A DNA stretch of 64,000 nucleotides. Origin: Brevundimonas lenta (GTDB taxonomy: Bacteria > Pseudomonadota > Alphaproteobacteria > Caulobacterales > Caulobacteraceae). The stretch is taken from assembly GCF_014196335.1 (NCBI RefSeq), contig NZ_JACIDM010000002.1, forward strand, positions 1 to 64,000, in the 5' to 3' direction. Positions 1-7,962 of the stretch are shown here, piece by piece. The stretch's first letter is position 1; each line of letters opens with the position of its first letter. The translations under genes were made by a program, and so were the position numbers. Below the pieces are notes generated by a model. That model saw nothing but the letters and a program-made list of their open reading frames with translations. It was not told the DNA's origin and ran no database searches.

Positions 1-95
<95 letters not shown>

Positions 96-130
96 ACCCT
101 CGCGCCGGCGCGGTGCGCCGGCCCCCTCCA

Positions 131-168
131 CCATGCTGCGCATGGTCCCCCTCCCCCAATGGGGGAGG
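131..168. repeat. REP-like double hairpin upstream of the first gene
   Basis: Two small hairpins stand next to each other: CCATG/CATGG at 131-145 and CCTCCCCC/GGGGGAGG at 150-168. Paired palindromes of this kind are common intergenic repeats in Caulobacterales genomes. The second arm ends about 20 bases before the next start codon. It could shape the leader of that gene, but it has no T run. Confidence 0.45.
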
Positions 169-189
169 ATCTGATGGAGTCGAGAGCCG

Positions 190-3100
190 ATGTCGTTCGT
201 CCGACTGCTGATCGCCAGCCTGCTCGCCCTGGCCATCGCCTTGCCCGCTCACGCCCAGTCGGCGCGGCTGCTGGACGGGTTCGAGGACCTGACGCCGTGG
301 TCCGCCGACGCCTCGACCGACGTCTCCTCGGCGATCACCTCGGTGGCGGGCCGCGACGGCCAGGCGATGCGGCTGGACTACGATTTCAACGGCCGCTCGG
401 GCTACGCCTTCGCCGCGCGGACCATCGATCTGCAGGTCCCCGACAACTACGAGATCAGCTTCTGGCTGCGCGGCGAGATGCTGCCCAATACGCTGGAGAT
501 CAAATTCGTCGATGCGTCGGGCGACAACGTCCACTGGCGGCGCGTCGAGCGGTTCGAGGCGAACGGCGAGTGGACGCGCTACGTCGTCCGCAAGCGCCAC
601 ATCATCTGGGCCTGGGGCCCCGATCCTGACCGCACCTTCCGCGGCGCGGCGCGGATCGAGTTCGTGATCACCGCCGGGCAGGGCGGAAAGGGCTGGATCG
701 AGGTCGACCAGCTGGAGCTGCGCGAACTTCCGCCAGAACCCTCCGTGCCGCCCCGTCCGCTGGCCGGCGCCAGCAGCGAGGACGGCCTGAACCTCGCCGC
801 ACGGGCGGTGGACGACGACCCGCTGACCTTCTGGCGCACGACCGCGGCCGGGGCCCAGAGCCTGACCCTCGACCTCGGTTTCGAGCGCGAGTTCGGCGGC
901 GTGACCCTGCGCTGGGCCGACCGGCTGGCGGCGTCGGACTACCGGCTGATGGCGTCTTCGGACGGGGAGACCTGGCGCGCGCTGGCGGCGGTGCAGGGCG
1001 GCAACGGCGGGACCGACTGGCTGCGCACGCCCGAGGCCTCTGCCCGCTGGCTGCGGCTGGACCTGCTGACGCCGCTGGATCGCGGCGGGGTGGTCGGGCA
1101 GGCGGGCGCCGGGCAGCGGCTGGGTCAGGCGGCGGCCAACGCCTATGGCCTGTCCGCCCTCGAAATCGAGCCGCTGGCGTTCGGCGAGACGCCGACCACC
1201 TTCATGCGCGCCGTGGCCGGCGAGAGCCGCCGGGGCCTGTACCCGCGCGGCTTCGCGGGGGAGCAGCCCTACTGGACCCTCGTCGGCGTCGACGGCGGCG
1301 GCGAGAGCGGGCTGATCGGCGAGGACGGGGCCATCGAGCTGCGTCGCGGCGGTCCGTCGATCGAGCCCTTCGTGCTGGACAACGGACGGCTGGTGAGCTG
1401 GGCGGACGTGAATGCGACCCAGAGCCTGCAGGACGGCTATCTGCCCATCCCGACGGTGACCTGGACCGCCGACGGCTGGAGCCTGGCCGTCACCGCCTTC
1501 GCCGACGGAACGCCGGAGACGGCGCAGATCTACGGCCGCTACGCCCTGACCAACACCTCGAACCGGCCGCGGAGCCTGACCCTCGCCCTGATGGCGCGGC
1601 CGTTCCAGGTCAACGGCCCGAGCCAGTTCCTGACCACGCCGGGCGGGGTGGGGCCGATACAGCAGATCGACTGGAACGGCGCCGCCATGGTTCTGAACGA
1701 CAACATCCGGGTGACGACCCTGGTGCGGCCCGATGCGGTGTCGGCGGCGACCTTCGCGTCCGGCTCTGACCCGCAAGGGCTGCTGGCTGATGCAGCGATG
1801 CGGCGTGCTCCGGGCGAGCGGTTGGTGGAGTCGGACGCCACGGCCCTGATGGCCGGTGCGATGCTGTACGACGTCACCCTGCAACCGGGCGAGACACGGA
1901 CCTTCGGCTTCATGGCGCCGTTGTCAAGCGGGGCGCCGGACCAGCCGGTGACCGGCTCGGTCGAGGCGGCGCTGGACACGGCGCAGGAGCGCGTCGCCGC
2001 CTCATGGCGCGAGAAGCTGGACCGCTTCGACATGACCCTGCCGGCCGAGGCGCAGCGCATCGAGGACGTGACCCGCTCGTCGCTGGCGCAGATCCTGATG
2101 TCTCGGCAGGGACCGATCCTCCAGCCCGGCACCCGCAGCTACAACCGCACCTGGATTCGCGACGGGGCCATGATGGCCGAGGGGCTGAACCGGCTGGGCC
2201 ATGAGCAGCTGTCGGCCGACTATCTGCGCTGGTTCGCGCCGCTGGTGTTCGAGAACGGCAAGGTGCCGTGCTGCGCCGACGCGCGCGGCTCGGATCCGGT
2301 GCCGGAGAACGACAGCCACGGCCAGTTCGTCTTCCTCGCCGCCGAGACCTGGCGGCATACACGCGACGAGGCTCTGCTGCGCGAGGTCTGGCCGCAGGTC
2401 CAGGCGGCGATCGGCTATATGGACGGGCTGCGCGCCTCGACCCGGACGGCGGAGTTCCAGACCCCCGAGACCCGGCACCTGTTCGGCCTGCTGCCGCCGA
2501 CGATCAGCCACGAGGGCTATTCGGACAAGATCGCCTACAGCTACTGGGACGACTTCTGGGGCTTGCTGGGCTACCGCGACGCCATCTTCATCGCCGACAC
2601 CCTCGGAGATGTGGCGGCGGCTGAACGCTTCCGGGCCGCGGAGGCCGAGTTCAAGGCCGACATCATGGCCTCGATCGTCGCCACGGCGGCGTTCCACGAT
2701 ATCGACTGGATCGCCGGCGCGGCGGACCGGGGCGATTTCGACGCCACCTCCACGACCATTGCCCTGTCGCCGGCCGGTCTGATCGACGAGCTGCCGCAGC
2801 CGCTGCTGATCAACACCTTCGACAAATGGTGGGAGAATTTCACGGCGCGGCAGGAGAACCGCATGCAGTGGAAGGACTACACCCCCTACGAACTGCGCAA
2901 CGTCGGCGCCTTGCTGCGGCTGGGGCGGCGCGCGGACGCCATGCGGGCGCTGGACTTCTATTTCGCCGACATGCGCCCGACGGCCTGGAACGGCTGGGCC
3001 GAGGTGGTGGGCCGCGACGCGCGCGAGCCGCGCTTCATCGGCGACATGCCGCACGCCTGGATCAGCTCGGACTACATCCGCTCGGCCCTGGACCTGCTGG

Positions 3101-3405
3101 TCTACCAGCGCGACGAGGCCCTGGTGCTGGCGGCCGGCGCGCCACTGGCCTGGCTGGAAGGCGAGGGGGTCGGCGTGGCCGACGTCCGCACCTCGTACGG
3201 CCCGCTGACCTACAACCTGCGCCGGGATGGCCGGGGCTATCTGCTGACCCTGGACGAGGGCGCGACGCCGCCGGACGGCTTCATCGTGACCTGGCCGGAG
3301 GGCGAGACGCCGCCCGCGACGGCGCGGATCGACGGACGTGCAGCGACCTGGACCGGTCGGACGCTGACCATCCCGACGGGCGCCCGGCGGGTGGAGATGC
3401 GCTGA
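190..3405 (+). CDS. Secreted discoidin-domain, six-hairpin glycosidase-like protein
   Basis: The 1071-residue protein has a clear Sec signal peptide (cleavage after AHAQ, about residue 23). A jelly-roll carbohydrate-binding-like segment follows (about 25-180), then an F5/8 type C (discoidin) domain (about 185-330). The C-terminal half is an (alpha/alpha)6 six-hairpin region containing NRTWIRDG near residue 655, a motif typical of amylo-alpha-1,6-glucosidase/GH15-like and GH63-like folds. It probably binds and trims an extracellular or periplasmic glycan; the substrate cannot be told from sequence. It stands alone, with a minus-strand gene downstream. The fold assignment is fairly safe, the activity is inference. 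Confidence 0.8.
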   Translation: MSFVRLLIASLLALAIALPAHAQSARLLDGFEDLTPWSADASTDVSSAITSVAGRDGQAMRLDYDFNGRSGYAFAARTIDLQVPDNYEISFWLRGEMLPNTLEIKFVDASGDNVHWRRVERFEANGEWTRYVVRKRHIIWAWGPDPDRTFRGAARIEFVITAGQGGKGWIEVDQLELRELPPEPSVPPRPLAGASSEDGLNLAARAVDDDPLTFWRTTAAGAQSLTLDLGFEREFGGVTLRWADRLAASDYRLMASSDGETWRALAAVQGGNGGTDWLRTPEASARWLRLDLLTPLDRGGVVGQAGAGQRLGQAAANAYGLSALEIEPLAFGETPTTFMRAVAGESRRGLYPRGFAGEQPYWTLVGVDGGGESGLIGEDGAIELRRGGPSIEPFVLDNGRLVSWADVNATQSLQDGYLPIPTVTWTADGWSLAVTAFADGTPETAQIYGRYALTNTSNRPRSLTLALMARPFQVNGPSQFLTTPGGVGPIQQIDWNGAAMVLNDNIRVTTLVRPDAVSAATFASGSDPQGLLADAAMRRAPGERLVESDATALMAGAMLYDVTLQPGETRTFGFMAPLSSGAPDQPVTGSVEAALDTAQERVAASWREKLDRFDMTLPAEAQRIEDVTRSSLAQILMSRQGPILQPGTRSYNRTWIRDGAMMAEGLNRLGHEQLSADYLRWFAPLVFENGKVPCCADARGSDPVPENDSHGQFVFLAAETWRHTRDEALLREVWPQVQAAIGYMDGLRASTRTAEFQTPETRHLFGLLPPTISHEGYSDKIAYSYWDDFWGLLGYRDAIFIADTLGDVAAAERFRAAEAEFKADIMASIVATAAFHDIDWIAGAADRGDFDATSTTIALSPAGLIDELPQPLLINTFDKWWENFTARQENRMQWKDYTPYELRNVGALLRLGRRADAMRALDFYFADMRPTAWNGWAEVVGRDAREPRFIGDMPHAWISSDYIRSALDLLVYQRDEALVLAAGAPLAWLEGEGVGVADVRTSYGPLTYNLRRDGRGYLLTLDEGATPPDGFIVTWPEGETPPATARIDGRAATWTGRTLTIPTGARRVEMR

Positions 3406-3420
3406 GCCTCGTCGGCGGCG

Positions 3421-3816
3421 TCAGCCCGGCGAGCTGGACGGGGCGGCGGGCGCTTCGGTGGGCGAGGACGCCTCTCTCTGGCCGTGAGACCCCAGGCCCG
3501 CCGCGGCGGGCTGTCCGACGGGGCGGCCGGTCAGAGCCTCCGGCGCCGGCGGGGCGGGCGGGGGCGGCGCCGACGGGCGGAAGCCGACCGTAGGCGCGGG
3601 GATCGGGGTTTGCGCCGTGCCGCCGGTGTGCGGCTGGCCGCCTTCATTGCCAGTGACGGCCTTGATCTCGTGTTCCTGGGGCTGGGGGCCGCCGGGAGGG
3701 GGCGGAGGCGCGCCGCCCGCGCGCGCACCGGCGGCCGGCGGCGCCGTCGGCTGGCGAGGCGGCGGAAGGTCCTGCGCGGCGATCAGGCTGAGGGCGACAA
3801 GCGCGACGACGGGCAT
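3421..3816 (-). CDS. Proline-rich secreted hypothetical protein
   Basis: A 131-residue protein starts with a short hydrophobic signal (MPVVALVALSLIAAQ). The rest is low-complexity Pro/Ala/Gly sequence with a PPPPP run. I chose the ATG at 3816 because AGGAG lies just upstream and the start gives an intact signal peptide; an in-frame start at 3849 adds 11 polar residues before it. No enzymatic domain is visible. Such proteins are usually periplasmic or cell-wall spacers. No function can be assigned. Confidence 0.55.
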   Translation of the reverse strand: MPVVALVALSLIAAQDLPPPRQPTAPPAAGARAGGAPPPPPGGPQPQEHEIKAVTGNEGGQPHTGGTAQTPIPAPTVGFRPSAPPPPAPPAPEALTGRPVGQPAAAGLGSHGQREASSPTEAPAAPSSSPG

Positions 3817-3883
3817 GGGGCACGGCTCCTGTGACGCCGGACCCTGCACGCGTAACGCAGTTATGGCAATCGGGAGCGAGGGG

Positions 3884-3972
3884 TGAGGGTCGGCCCCAGG
3901 AAGGCTCGGAAGGAGAGCCGACCCTCATCCGGCGAGGCGCGGCCCCGCCACCTTCTCCCGCCCGGGAGAAGG
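3884..3972. repeat. Intergenic REP-like repeat downstream of dnaB
   Basis: This gap carries two inverted repeats. The first is TGAGGGTCGGC at 3884-3894 against GCCGACCCTCA at 3917-3927. The second is CCTTCTCCCG at 3951-3960 against CGGGAGAAGG at 3963-3972. Neither has a T run on the dnaB side, so they look like a repetitive intergenic element rather than a classical terminator, although they could protect the dnaB mRNA 3' end. Confidence 0.5.
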
Positions 3973-3985
3973 AACAGCTGCGACC

Positions 3986-5476
3986 TCAGTCGCCGTAGTC
4001 GTCGTAGCGCTGGCCCTGGGCCAGGTTGCCGAACTTGGTGGTGTCGGCGTCGAACGAGAGCTTCACGATGCCGATGGGGCCGTGACGCTGCTTGCCGATG
4101 ACGACCTCGGCCTGGTTCTTCAGGCGGTCCATGTCTTCCTGCCACTTGAGGTGCTCTTCCGAGCCCTCGCGCGGCTCGGCGCGGCCGAGGTAGTAGCTTT
4201 CGCGGTACACGAACATGACGCAGTCGGCGTCCTGCTCGATCGAGCCGGATTCCCGCAGGTCGGACAGCTGGGGCCGCTTGTCCTCGCGCTGCTCGACCTG
4301 ACGCGACAGCTGCGACAGGGCGATGATCGGCACGGACAGTTCCTTGGCCAGGGCCTTCAGGCCGCCGGTGATCTCGGACACTTCCTGCACGCGGTTCTTC
4401 TGGCTGTTCTCGCCGGTGGTGATGAGCTGAAGGTAGTCGACGATGATCAGGTCGAGGCCGTGGTCCATCCGCTTCAGGCGGCGCGCACGGGCGGCCAGCT
4501 TGGAGATCGACAGACCGCCGGTGGCGTCGATGAACAGGGGGCTTTCGCCGATCTCGACGGCGGCGTCGCGGATCTTGCCGAAGTCGGCGGCGTCGATCTC
4601 GCCCTTACGCAGCTTGTCCGACGACACGCCCGACGCGTCGGCGAGGATACGCATGGCCAGCTGTTCGGCGCTCATTTCCAGCGAGTAGAAGGCCACGACG
4701 CCGCCGTTGACGGTCTTGCGGCCTTCGGGCGACGGCTCCCAGCGATAGCTGCGGGCGACGTTGAAGGCGATGTTGGTGGCCAGCGCGGTCTTGCCCATCG
4801 ACGGACGGCCCGCGAGGATCAGCAGGTCGGAGGGGTGGAGGCCGCCCAGCTTGCTGTCGAGGTCGTCCAGGTTGGTGGCCAGGCCCGCCAGCTTGCCGTC
4901 GCGCTGATAGGCCTCGGCGGCCATCTGCACGGCGCCGGACAGGGCGTGGCTGAAGCTGACGAAGCCCGACGACGGCTTGCCGGTCTCGGCCAGCGAATAC
5001 AGCGTCTGTTCGGCCTGTTCGATCTGCTCGTCGGCCGGGGTCGCCGGGTTCGGCGCCTCCTTGATGATCTCGCCGCCGATGCGGATCAGGTCGCGGCGCA
5101 GGGCCAGATCGTAGACGACCCGGGCGTAGTCCGGAGCGTTGGCCGCCGGCGGGGCGCGATCGACCAGGTCGGCCAGGTAGCGCAGACCGCCGAACTCCTG
5201 GAAGGCCGGGTCCTGCTTGAACCGCTCCATCAGGATGGTGGGCTCGGCCAGCATGCCCTGGCGGATGTGATCCTCGACGGCGTCGTACAGGCGCTGGTGG
5301 AAGGGTTCGTAGAAATGCGAGCCGCGCAGACGGTCGCTCAGGCGCTCGAACACCGCGTTGTCGAACATCAGGGAGCCCAGCAGCGCCTGCTCCGCCTCAA
5401 GGTTGTGAGGCAGGGACTGGATGGAGGGACCATCCATGGACGGGAAGGCGGCGGGAGCGAAGGCGTTCATCGACAT
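3986..5476 (-). CDS. dnaB: Replicative DNA helicase DnaB
   Basis: The 496-residue protein is full length for the family. An N-terminal DnaB domain (NLEAEQALLGSLMFD, about residues 25-40) is followed by a RecA-like ATPase with Walker A GRPSMGKTALA, the Walker B segment LDLIIVDYLQL, and ALSQLSRQVEQR with the arginine-finger region. It is the hexameric 5'-3' helicase that unwinds DNA at the fork and contacts primase and the DnaC/DnaA loading system. It is apparently monocistronic; the downstream Pro-rich gene is 170 bases away across a repeat. No intein or truncation was seen. Confidence 0.97.
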   Translation of the reverse strand: MSMNAFAPAAFPSMDGPSIQSLPHNLEAEQALLGSLMFDNAVFERLSDRLRGSHFYEPFHQRLYDAVEDHIRQGMLAEPTILMERFKQDPAFQEFGGLRYLADLVDRAPPAANAPDYARVVYDLALRRDLIRIGGEIIKEAPNPATPADEQIEQAEQTLYSLAETGKPSSGFVSFSHALSGAVQMAAEAYQRDGKLAGLATNLDDLDSKLGGLHPSDLLILAGRPSMGKTALATNIAFNVARSYRWEPSPEGRKTVNGGVVAFYSLEMSAEQLAMRILADASGVSSDKLRKGEIDAADFGKIRDAAVEIGESPLFIDATGGLSISKLAARARRLKRMDHGLDLIIVDYLQLITTGENSQKNRVQEVSEITGGLKALAKELSVPIIALSQLSRQVEQREDKRPQLSDLRESGSIEQDADCVMFVYRESYYLGRAEPREGSEEHLKWQEDMDRLKNQAEVVIGKQRHGPIGIVKLSFDADTTKFGNLAQGQRYDDYGD

Positions 5477-5588
5477 GCGTATGGCTCATGCACGCGCGCG
5501 ACGACATGCGCGGACGTGTGCGTGGGCGAGGATAAGGTGAGTCCGCTTGTGGGCAGTCCGGAATTCCGTAACCGGATCAGTTAACGGC

Positions 5589-5963
5589 TCAGCTCGGACA
5601 CGGGTAACGCTCCGCCATCCATTCGCGGAGCGCCTGCAGGACGCTGATGTCGCGCCGGCTAGCCGGGATGGCGTTCAGCCTGGCCATAAGGGCTTCGGGC
5701 GAAATGCCGGTGCCGCTGGACGGAATGCAGTGCGCCGGGCGCCGGCCGGCAGCGATGTCGGCGGCCTGTTCGGCCTTCAGCGCGCTGACGGCGCCGGTGA
5801 CCTCGCTGACCAGGCGACGGCCTTCGGGGTGTAACATCATCGTGGCGTTCTGCGGCAGGGTCTGCGCGACGGTCAGGAACTGGCGCACCGTCATCGCTTC
5901 CGCGGCGGTGGCGAACAGGGCGAGTGCGAGGGCGAGGCCGGCGACGAGGGCGATGCGTTTCAT
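5589..5963 (-). CDS. Small secreted Rap1a/Tai-like protein, copy 2
   Basis: This 124-residue exported protein has a signal peptide (MKRIALVAGLALALALFATAAEA region). The mature part has two cysteines and a C-terminal LREWMAERYPCPS tail. The CxP...(I/L)LxRxNAIP...W...PC pattern recalls the Rap1a/Tai family of periplasmic immunity proteins. Its upstream neighbour on the same strand (6024-6389) is a clear paralogue with the same layout. No type VI secretion gene or toxin lies nearby, so an immunity role is unproven. The family resemblance is my reading of the pattern. Confidence 0.65.
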   Translation of the reverse strand: MKRIALVAGLALALALFATAAEAMTVRQFLTVAQTLPQNATMMLHPEGRRLVSEVTGAVSALKAEQAADIAAGRRPAHCIPSSGTGISPEALMARLNAIPASRRDISVLQALREWMAERYPCPS

Positions 5964-6023
5964 GGGGGGAACATCTCCGCCGCCTCAGTTAGGTCGGCGA
6001 AGCGTCCAGGGCAACGCTTGCCG

Positions 6024-6389
6024 TCAACGCGGGCAAGGATGGCGTTCGATCATCCATTCGCGCACCGCCTGGGTGACGCTGATCGAGCGACGGCCGGCCG
6101 GAATGGCGTTGAACCGGGCCAGGATCTGATCGGCCGAGACGGAGACCTTCTCGGGCATGCAGGTCGCCGCGGTGCGACCGGCCGTGCGGGCGGCGTCCTG
6201 TTCGTTGCGCACCGTGGCGAAGGCGTTCTTGACCTCGTTCATCAGGCGGCGTGTGTCGGAGCGGAGCAGGGCGGTCGGATTGCGCGGGATGCCGGCGGCT
6301 GTGGTCAGGAACTCCTGAACCGACATGGCCTGGGCGGCGGTGGCGAACAGGACGGCGGCGAGGCCTACTGCAAGCGCGAGCTTCTTCAT
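6024..6389 (-). CDS. Small secreted Rap1a/Tai-like protein, copy 1
   Basis: A 121-residue protein with a signal peptide ending around AAQA. It aligns along its whole length with the product of 5589-5963: MSVQEFL versus MTVRQFL, ARFNAIPAGRRSISV versus ARLNAIPASRRDISV, and REWMIERHPCPR versus REWMAERYPCPS. The two genes are 60 bases apart and co-oriented, so they arose by tandem duplication. One conserved cysteine pair probably forms a disulfide in the periplasm. Function is unknown; the best family guess is Rap1a/Tai-like. Confidence 0.65.
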   Translation of the reverse strand: MKKLALAVGLAAVLFATAAQAMSVQEFLTTAAGIPRNPTALLRSDTRRLMNEVKNAFATVRNEQDAARTAGRTAATCMPEKVSVSADQILARFNAIPAGRRSISVTQAVREWMIERHPCPR

Positions 6390-6442
6390 GGCGTTCCCTT
6401 CGACCCTGTCCAGTAGAGCTTACGACGGAACGGCGGCCAGCG

Positions 6443-6471
6443 AAAAGGGCGGGCCCTTGCGGACCCGCCCT
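6443..6471 (-). terminator. Rho-independent terminator of the rpsF-rpsR-rplI operon
   Basis: On the minus strand, stem AGGGCGGG pairs with CCCGCCCT across a 10-base loop and is followed by TTTT. It lies 30 bases after the rplI stop, as expected for an operon terminator. Confidence 0.75.
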
Positions 6472-6500
6472 CTTGCAGACTTTCAGCGAGATGGCTGGGC

Positions 6501-7085
6501 TCAGGCTTCCGAGCCCAGGCCTTCCTGCTGGCCGGCGCCGCCGGCGACCATGTCCTTGGCCTGTTCAAGGGCTTCGGCGCGGTCCTGGTCGTAGGCCGAC
6601 TTGATGACGTCCTCGCCCTTGGCCTGACGCTCGGCTTCATCAGCCGAACGCGCGACGTTGATCTTGACGGTGGCCTGGACCTCGGCGTGCAGGCGAACCA
6701 GCACTTCGTGGACGCCCAGCGTCTTGATCGGCACGTGCAGGACGACCTGCGAGCGCTCGACCTTGCCGCCTTCAGCCTGGATGGCTTCAGCGACGTCGCG
6801 GCCGGCGACCGAACCGTACAGCTGACCGGTCTCACCCGCCTGGCGGATCATGACGTAGGTCTGGCCGTCGATCTTGTCGGCGACCTTCTGAGCGTCGGAC
6901 TTGTTCTTCTCGTTGCGCTGCTCGATGGCGGCGCGGTCGAGTTCGAAGGCCTTCAGGTTGGCGGCGGTGGCCCGACGGGCCTTGTCGCGCGGCAGAAGGA
7001 AGTTACGAGCGAAGCCGTCCTTGACAGTGACGACGTCGCCGATGGCGCCGAGGTTATCGACGCGTTCCAGCAGAACGACCTTCAT
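6501..7085 (-). CDS. rplI: 50S ribosomal protein L9
   Basis: The 194-residue protein has the L9 N-terminal signature [19 protein letters not shown] with the [11 protein letters not shown]-binding segment, the long central helix, and the C-terminal domain ([19 protein letters not shown]). It is longer than the E. coli protein (about 149 residues) because of a charged Glu/Ala-rich C-terminal tail, as in other alphaproteobacteria. It binds domain V of 23S rRNA and helps keep reading frame. It is the last gene of the S6-S18-L9 operon and begins one base after the rpsR stop. Confidence 0.97.
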   Translation of the reverse strand: MKVVLLERVDNLGAIGDVVTVKDGFARNFLLPRDKARRATAANLKAFELDRAAIEQRNEKNKSDAQKVADKIDGQTYVMIRQAGETGQLYGSVAGRDVAEAIQAEGGKVERSQVVLHVPIKTLGVHEVLVRLHAEVQATVKINVARSADEAERQAKGEDVIKSAYDQDRAEALEQAKDMVAGGAGQQEGLGSEA

Positions 7086-7086
7086 C

Positions 7087-7362
7087 TTACTTCACCACGT
7101 AGGGCAGGAGGGCCAGGTAGCGGGCGCGCTTGATGGCCTTGGCCAGTTCGCGCTGCTTCTTCTGGGAAACGGCCGTGATGCGCGAAGGAACGATCTTGCC
7201 GCGCTCGGAGATGTAGCGCTGCAGGAGCTTGACGTCCTTGTAGTCGATCTTCGGCGCGTTCGGGCCGGAGAACGGGCACACCTTGCGGCGGCGGAAGAAC
7301 GGGCGACGGGCCGGGCCGGAGCCGGCCGGCGCGCCCGGGGTCGGGGCGGTGGTATCGGTCAT
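7087..7362 (-). CDS. rpsR: 30S ribosomal protein S18
   Basis: A 91-residue S18 with the conserved core RRKVCPFS and [28 protein letters not shown], ending in the basic [11 protein letters not shown] tail. It pairs with S6 on the platform of the 30S subunit. The N-terminal 20 residues are Pro/Ala/Gly-rich and disordered. It lies 12 bases after rpsF and directly before rplI, the classic operon order. Confidence 0.97.
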   Translation of the reverse strand: MTDTTAPTPGAPAGSGPARRPFFRRRKVCPFSGPNAPKIDYKDVKLLQRYISERGKIVPSRITAVSQKKQRELAKAIKRARYLALLPYVVK

Positions 7363-7374
7363 GTTCCGGGTTCC

Positions 7375-7764
7375 TTAGAAGGTCGCTTCGGCGGCGGCGT
7401 CGTCGCGGGGACCGCGTTCACGCTCGCGCTCGCGCTCACGTTCACGGCGGGCCAGCAGCGGCGACAGTTCCAGGTCGAGTTCCTCGACGCGGACGGTCAG
7501 CCAGCGCAGCACGTCTTCGTTGATCGACAGCTGACGCTCGACCTCGGCCATGGCGGCCGGGGGCGTGTCGATGGCGAGCAGCGAATAGTGAGCCTTGCGG
7601 TTCTTCTTCACGCGGTAGGTCAGGTTGCGCAGACCCCAGTACTCGATCTTGGCGACGACGCCGCCGTTTTCCTCGATCAGAGCCTTGATGGTGTCGTTCA
7701 GCGCTTCGGCCTGCTGCGCCGAGATATCCTGGCGCGTCATGACCGTGTGCTCGTAAAGAGCCAT
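7375..7764 (-). CDS. rpsF: 30S ribosomal protein S6
   Basis: S6 (129 residues from the ATG at 7764). The start is set by [15 protein letters not shown], the standard S6 N-terminus, with GGGAG upstream; an in-frame start at 7821 would add 19 unrelated residues. The C-terminus carries a run of alternating Arg and Glu (about residues 107-120) coded by a CG-rich repeat. This is an expected charged tail that can vary in length by replication slippage. It binds S18 on the 30S platform and is first in the operon. Confidence 0.96.
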   Translation of the reverse strand: MALYEHTVMTRQDISAQQAEALNDTIKALIEENGGVVAKIEYWGLRNLTYRVKKNRKAHYSLLAIDTPPAAMAEVERQLSINEDVLRWLTVRVEELDLELSPLLARRERERERERERGPRDDAAAEATF

Positions 7765-7904
7765 GCGGTTAGTCTCCCTTGTGGGCGCCGGCGCGGGGCG
7801 GACCGGGTAAGTCCGTTCCACGATGGATCCCGAGGCGGCGGCCGGGATGATTTCCCGAACCCTTTGGAATTCCGCACCGGGACCGAGGCCCTGGAAAGCG
7901 GGCG

Positions 7905-7933
7905 CGTATAAGGGAAAAGGCGCAGCCCGGCAA
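7905..7933 (-). promoter_or_regulatory. Sigma70-type promoter of the rpsF operon
   Basis: On the minus strand TTGCCG (7933-7928) and TATACG (7910-7905) are separated by exactly 17 bases. That is a good housekeeping match for an alphaproteobacterium. It lies about 140 bases upstream of the rpsF start, leaving a long leader that could hold an S6:S18 autoregulatory site. The match is seen; activity is inferred. Confidence 0.5.
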
Positions 7934-7962
7934 GGCCGCCGGGGCCCGCAGGCCGAACCCGG

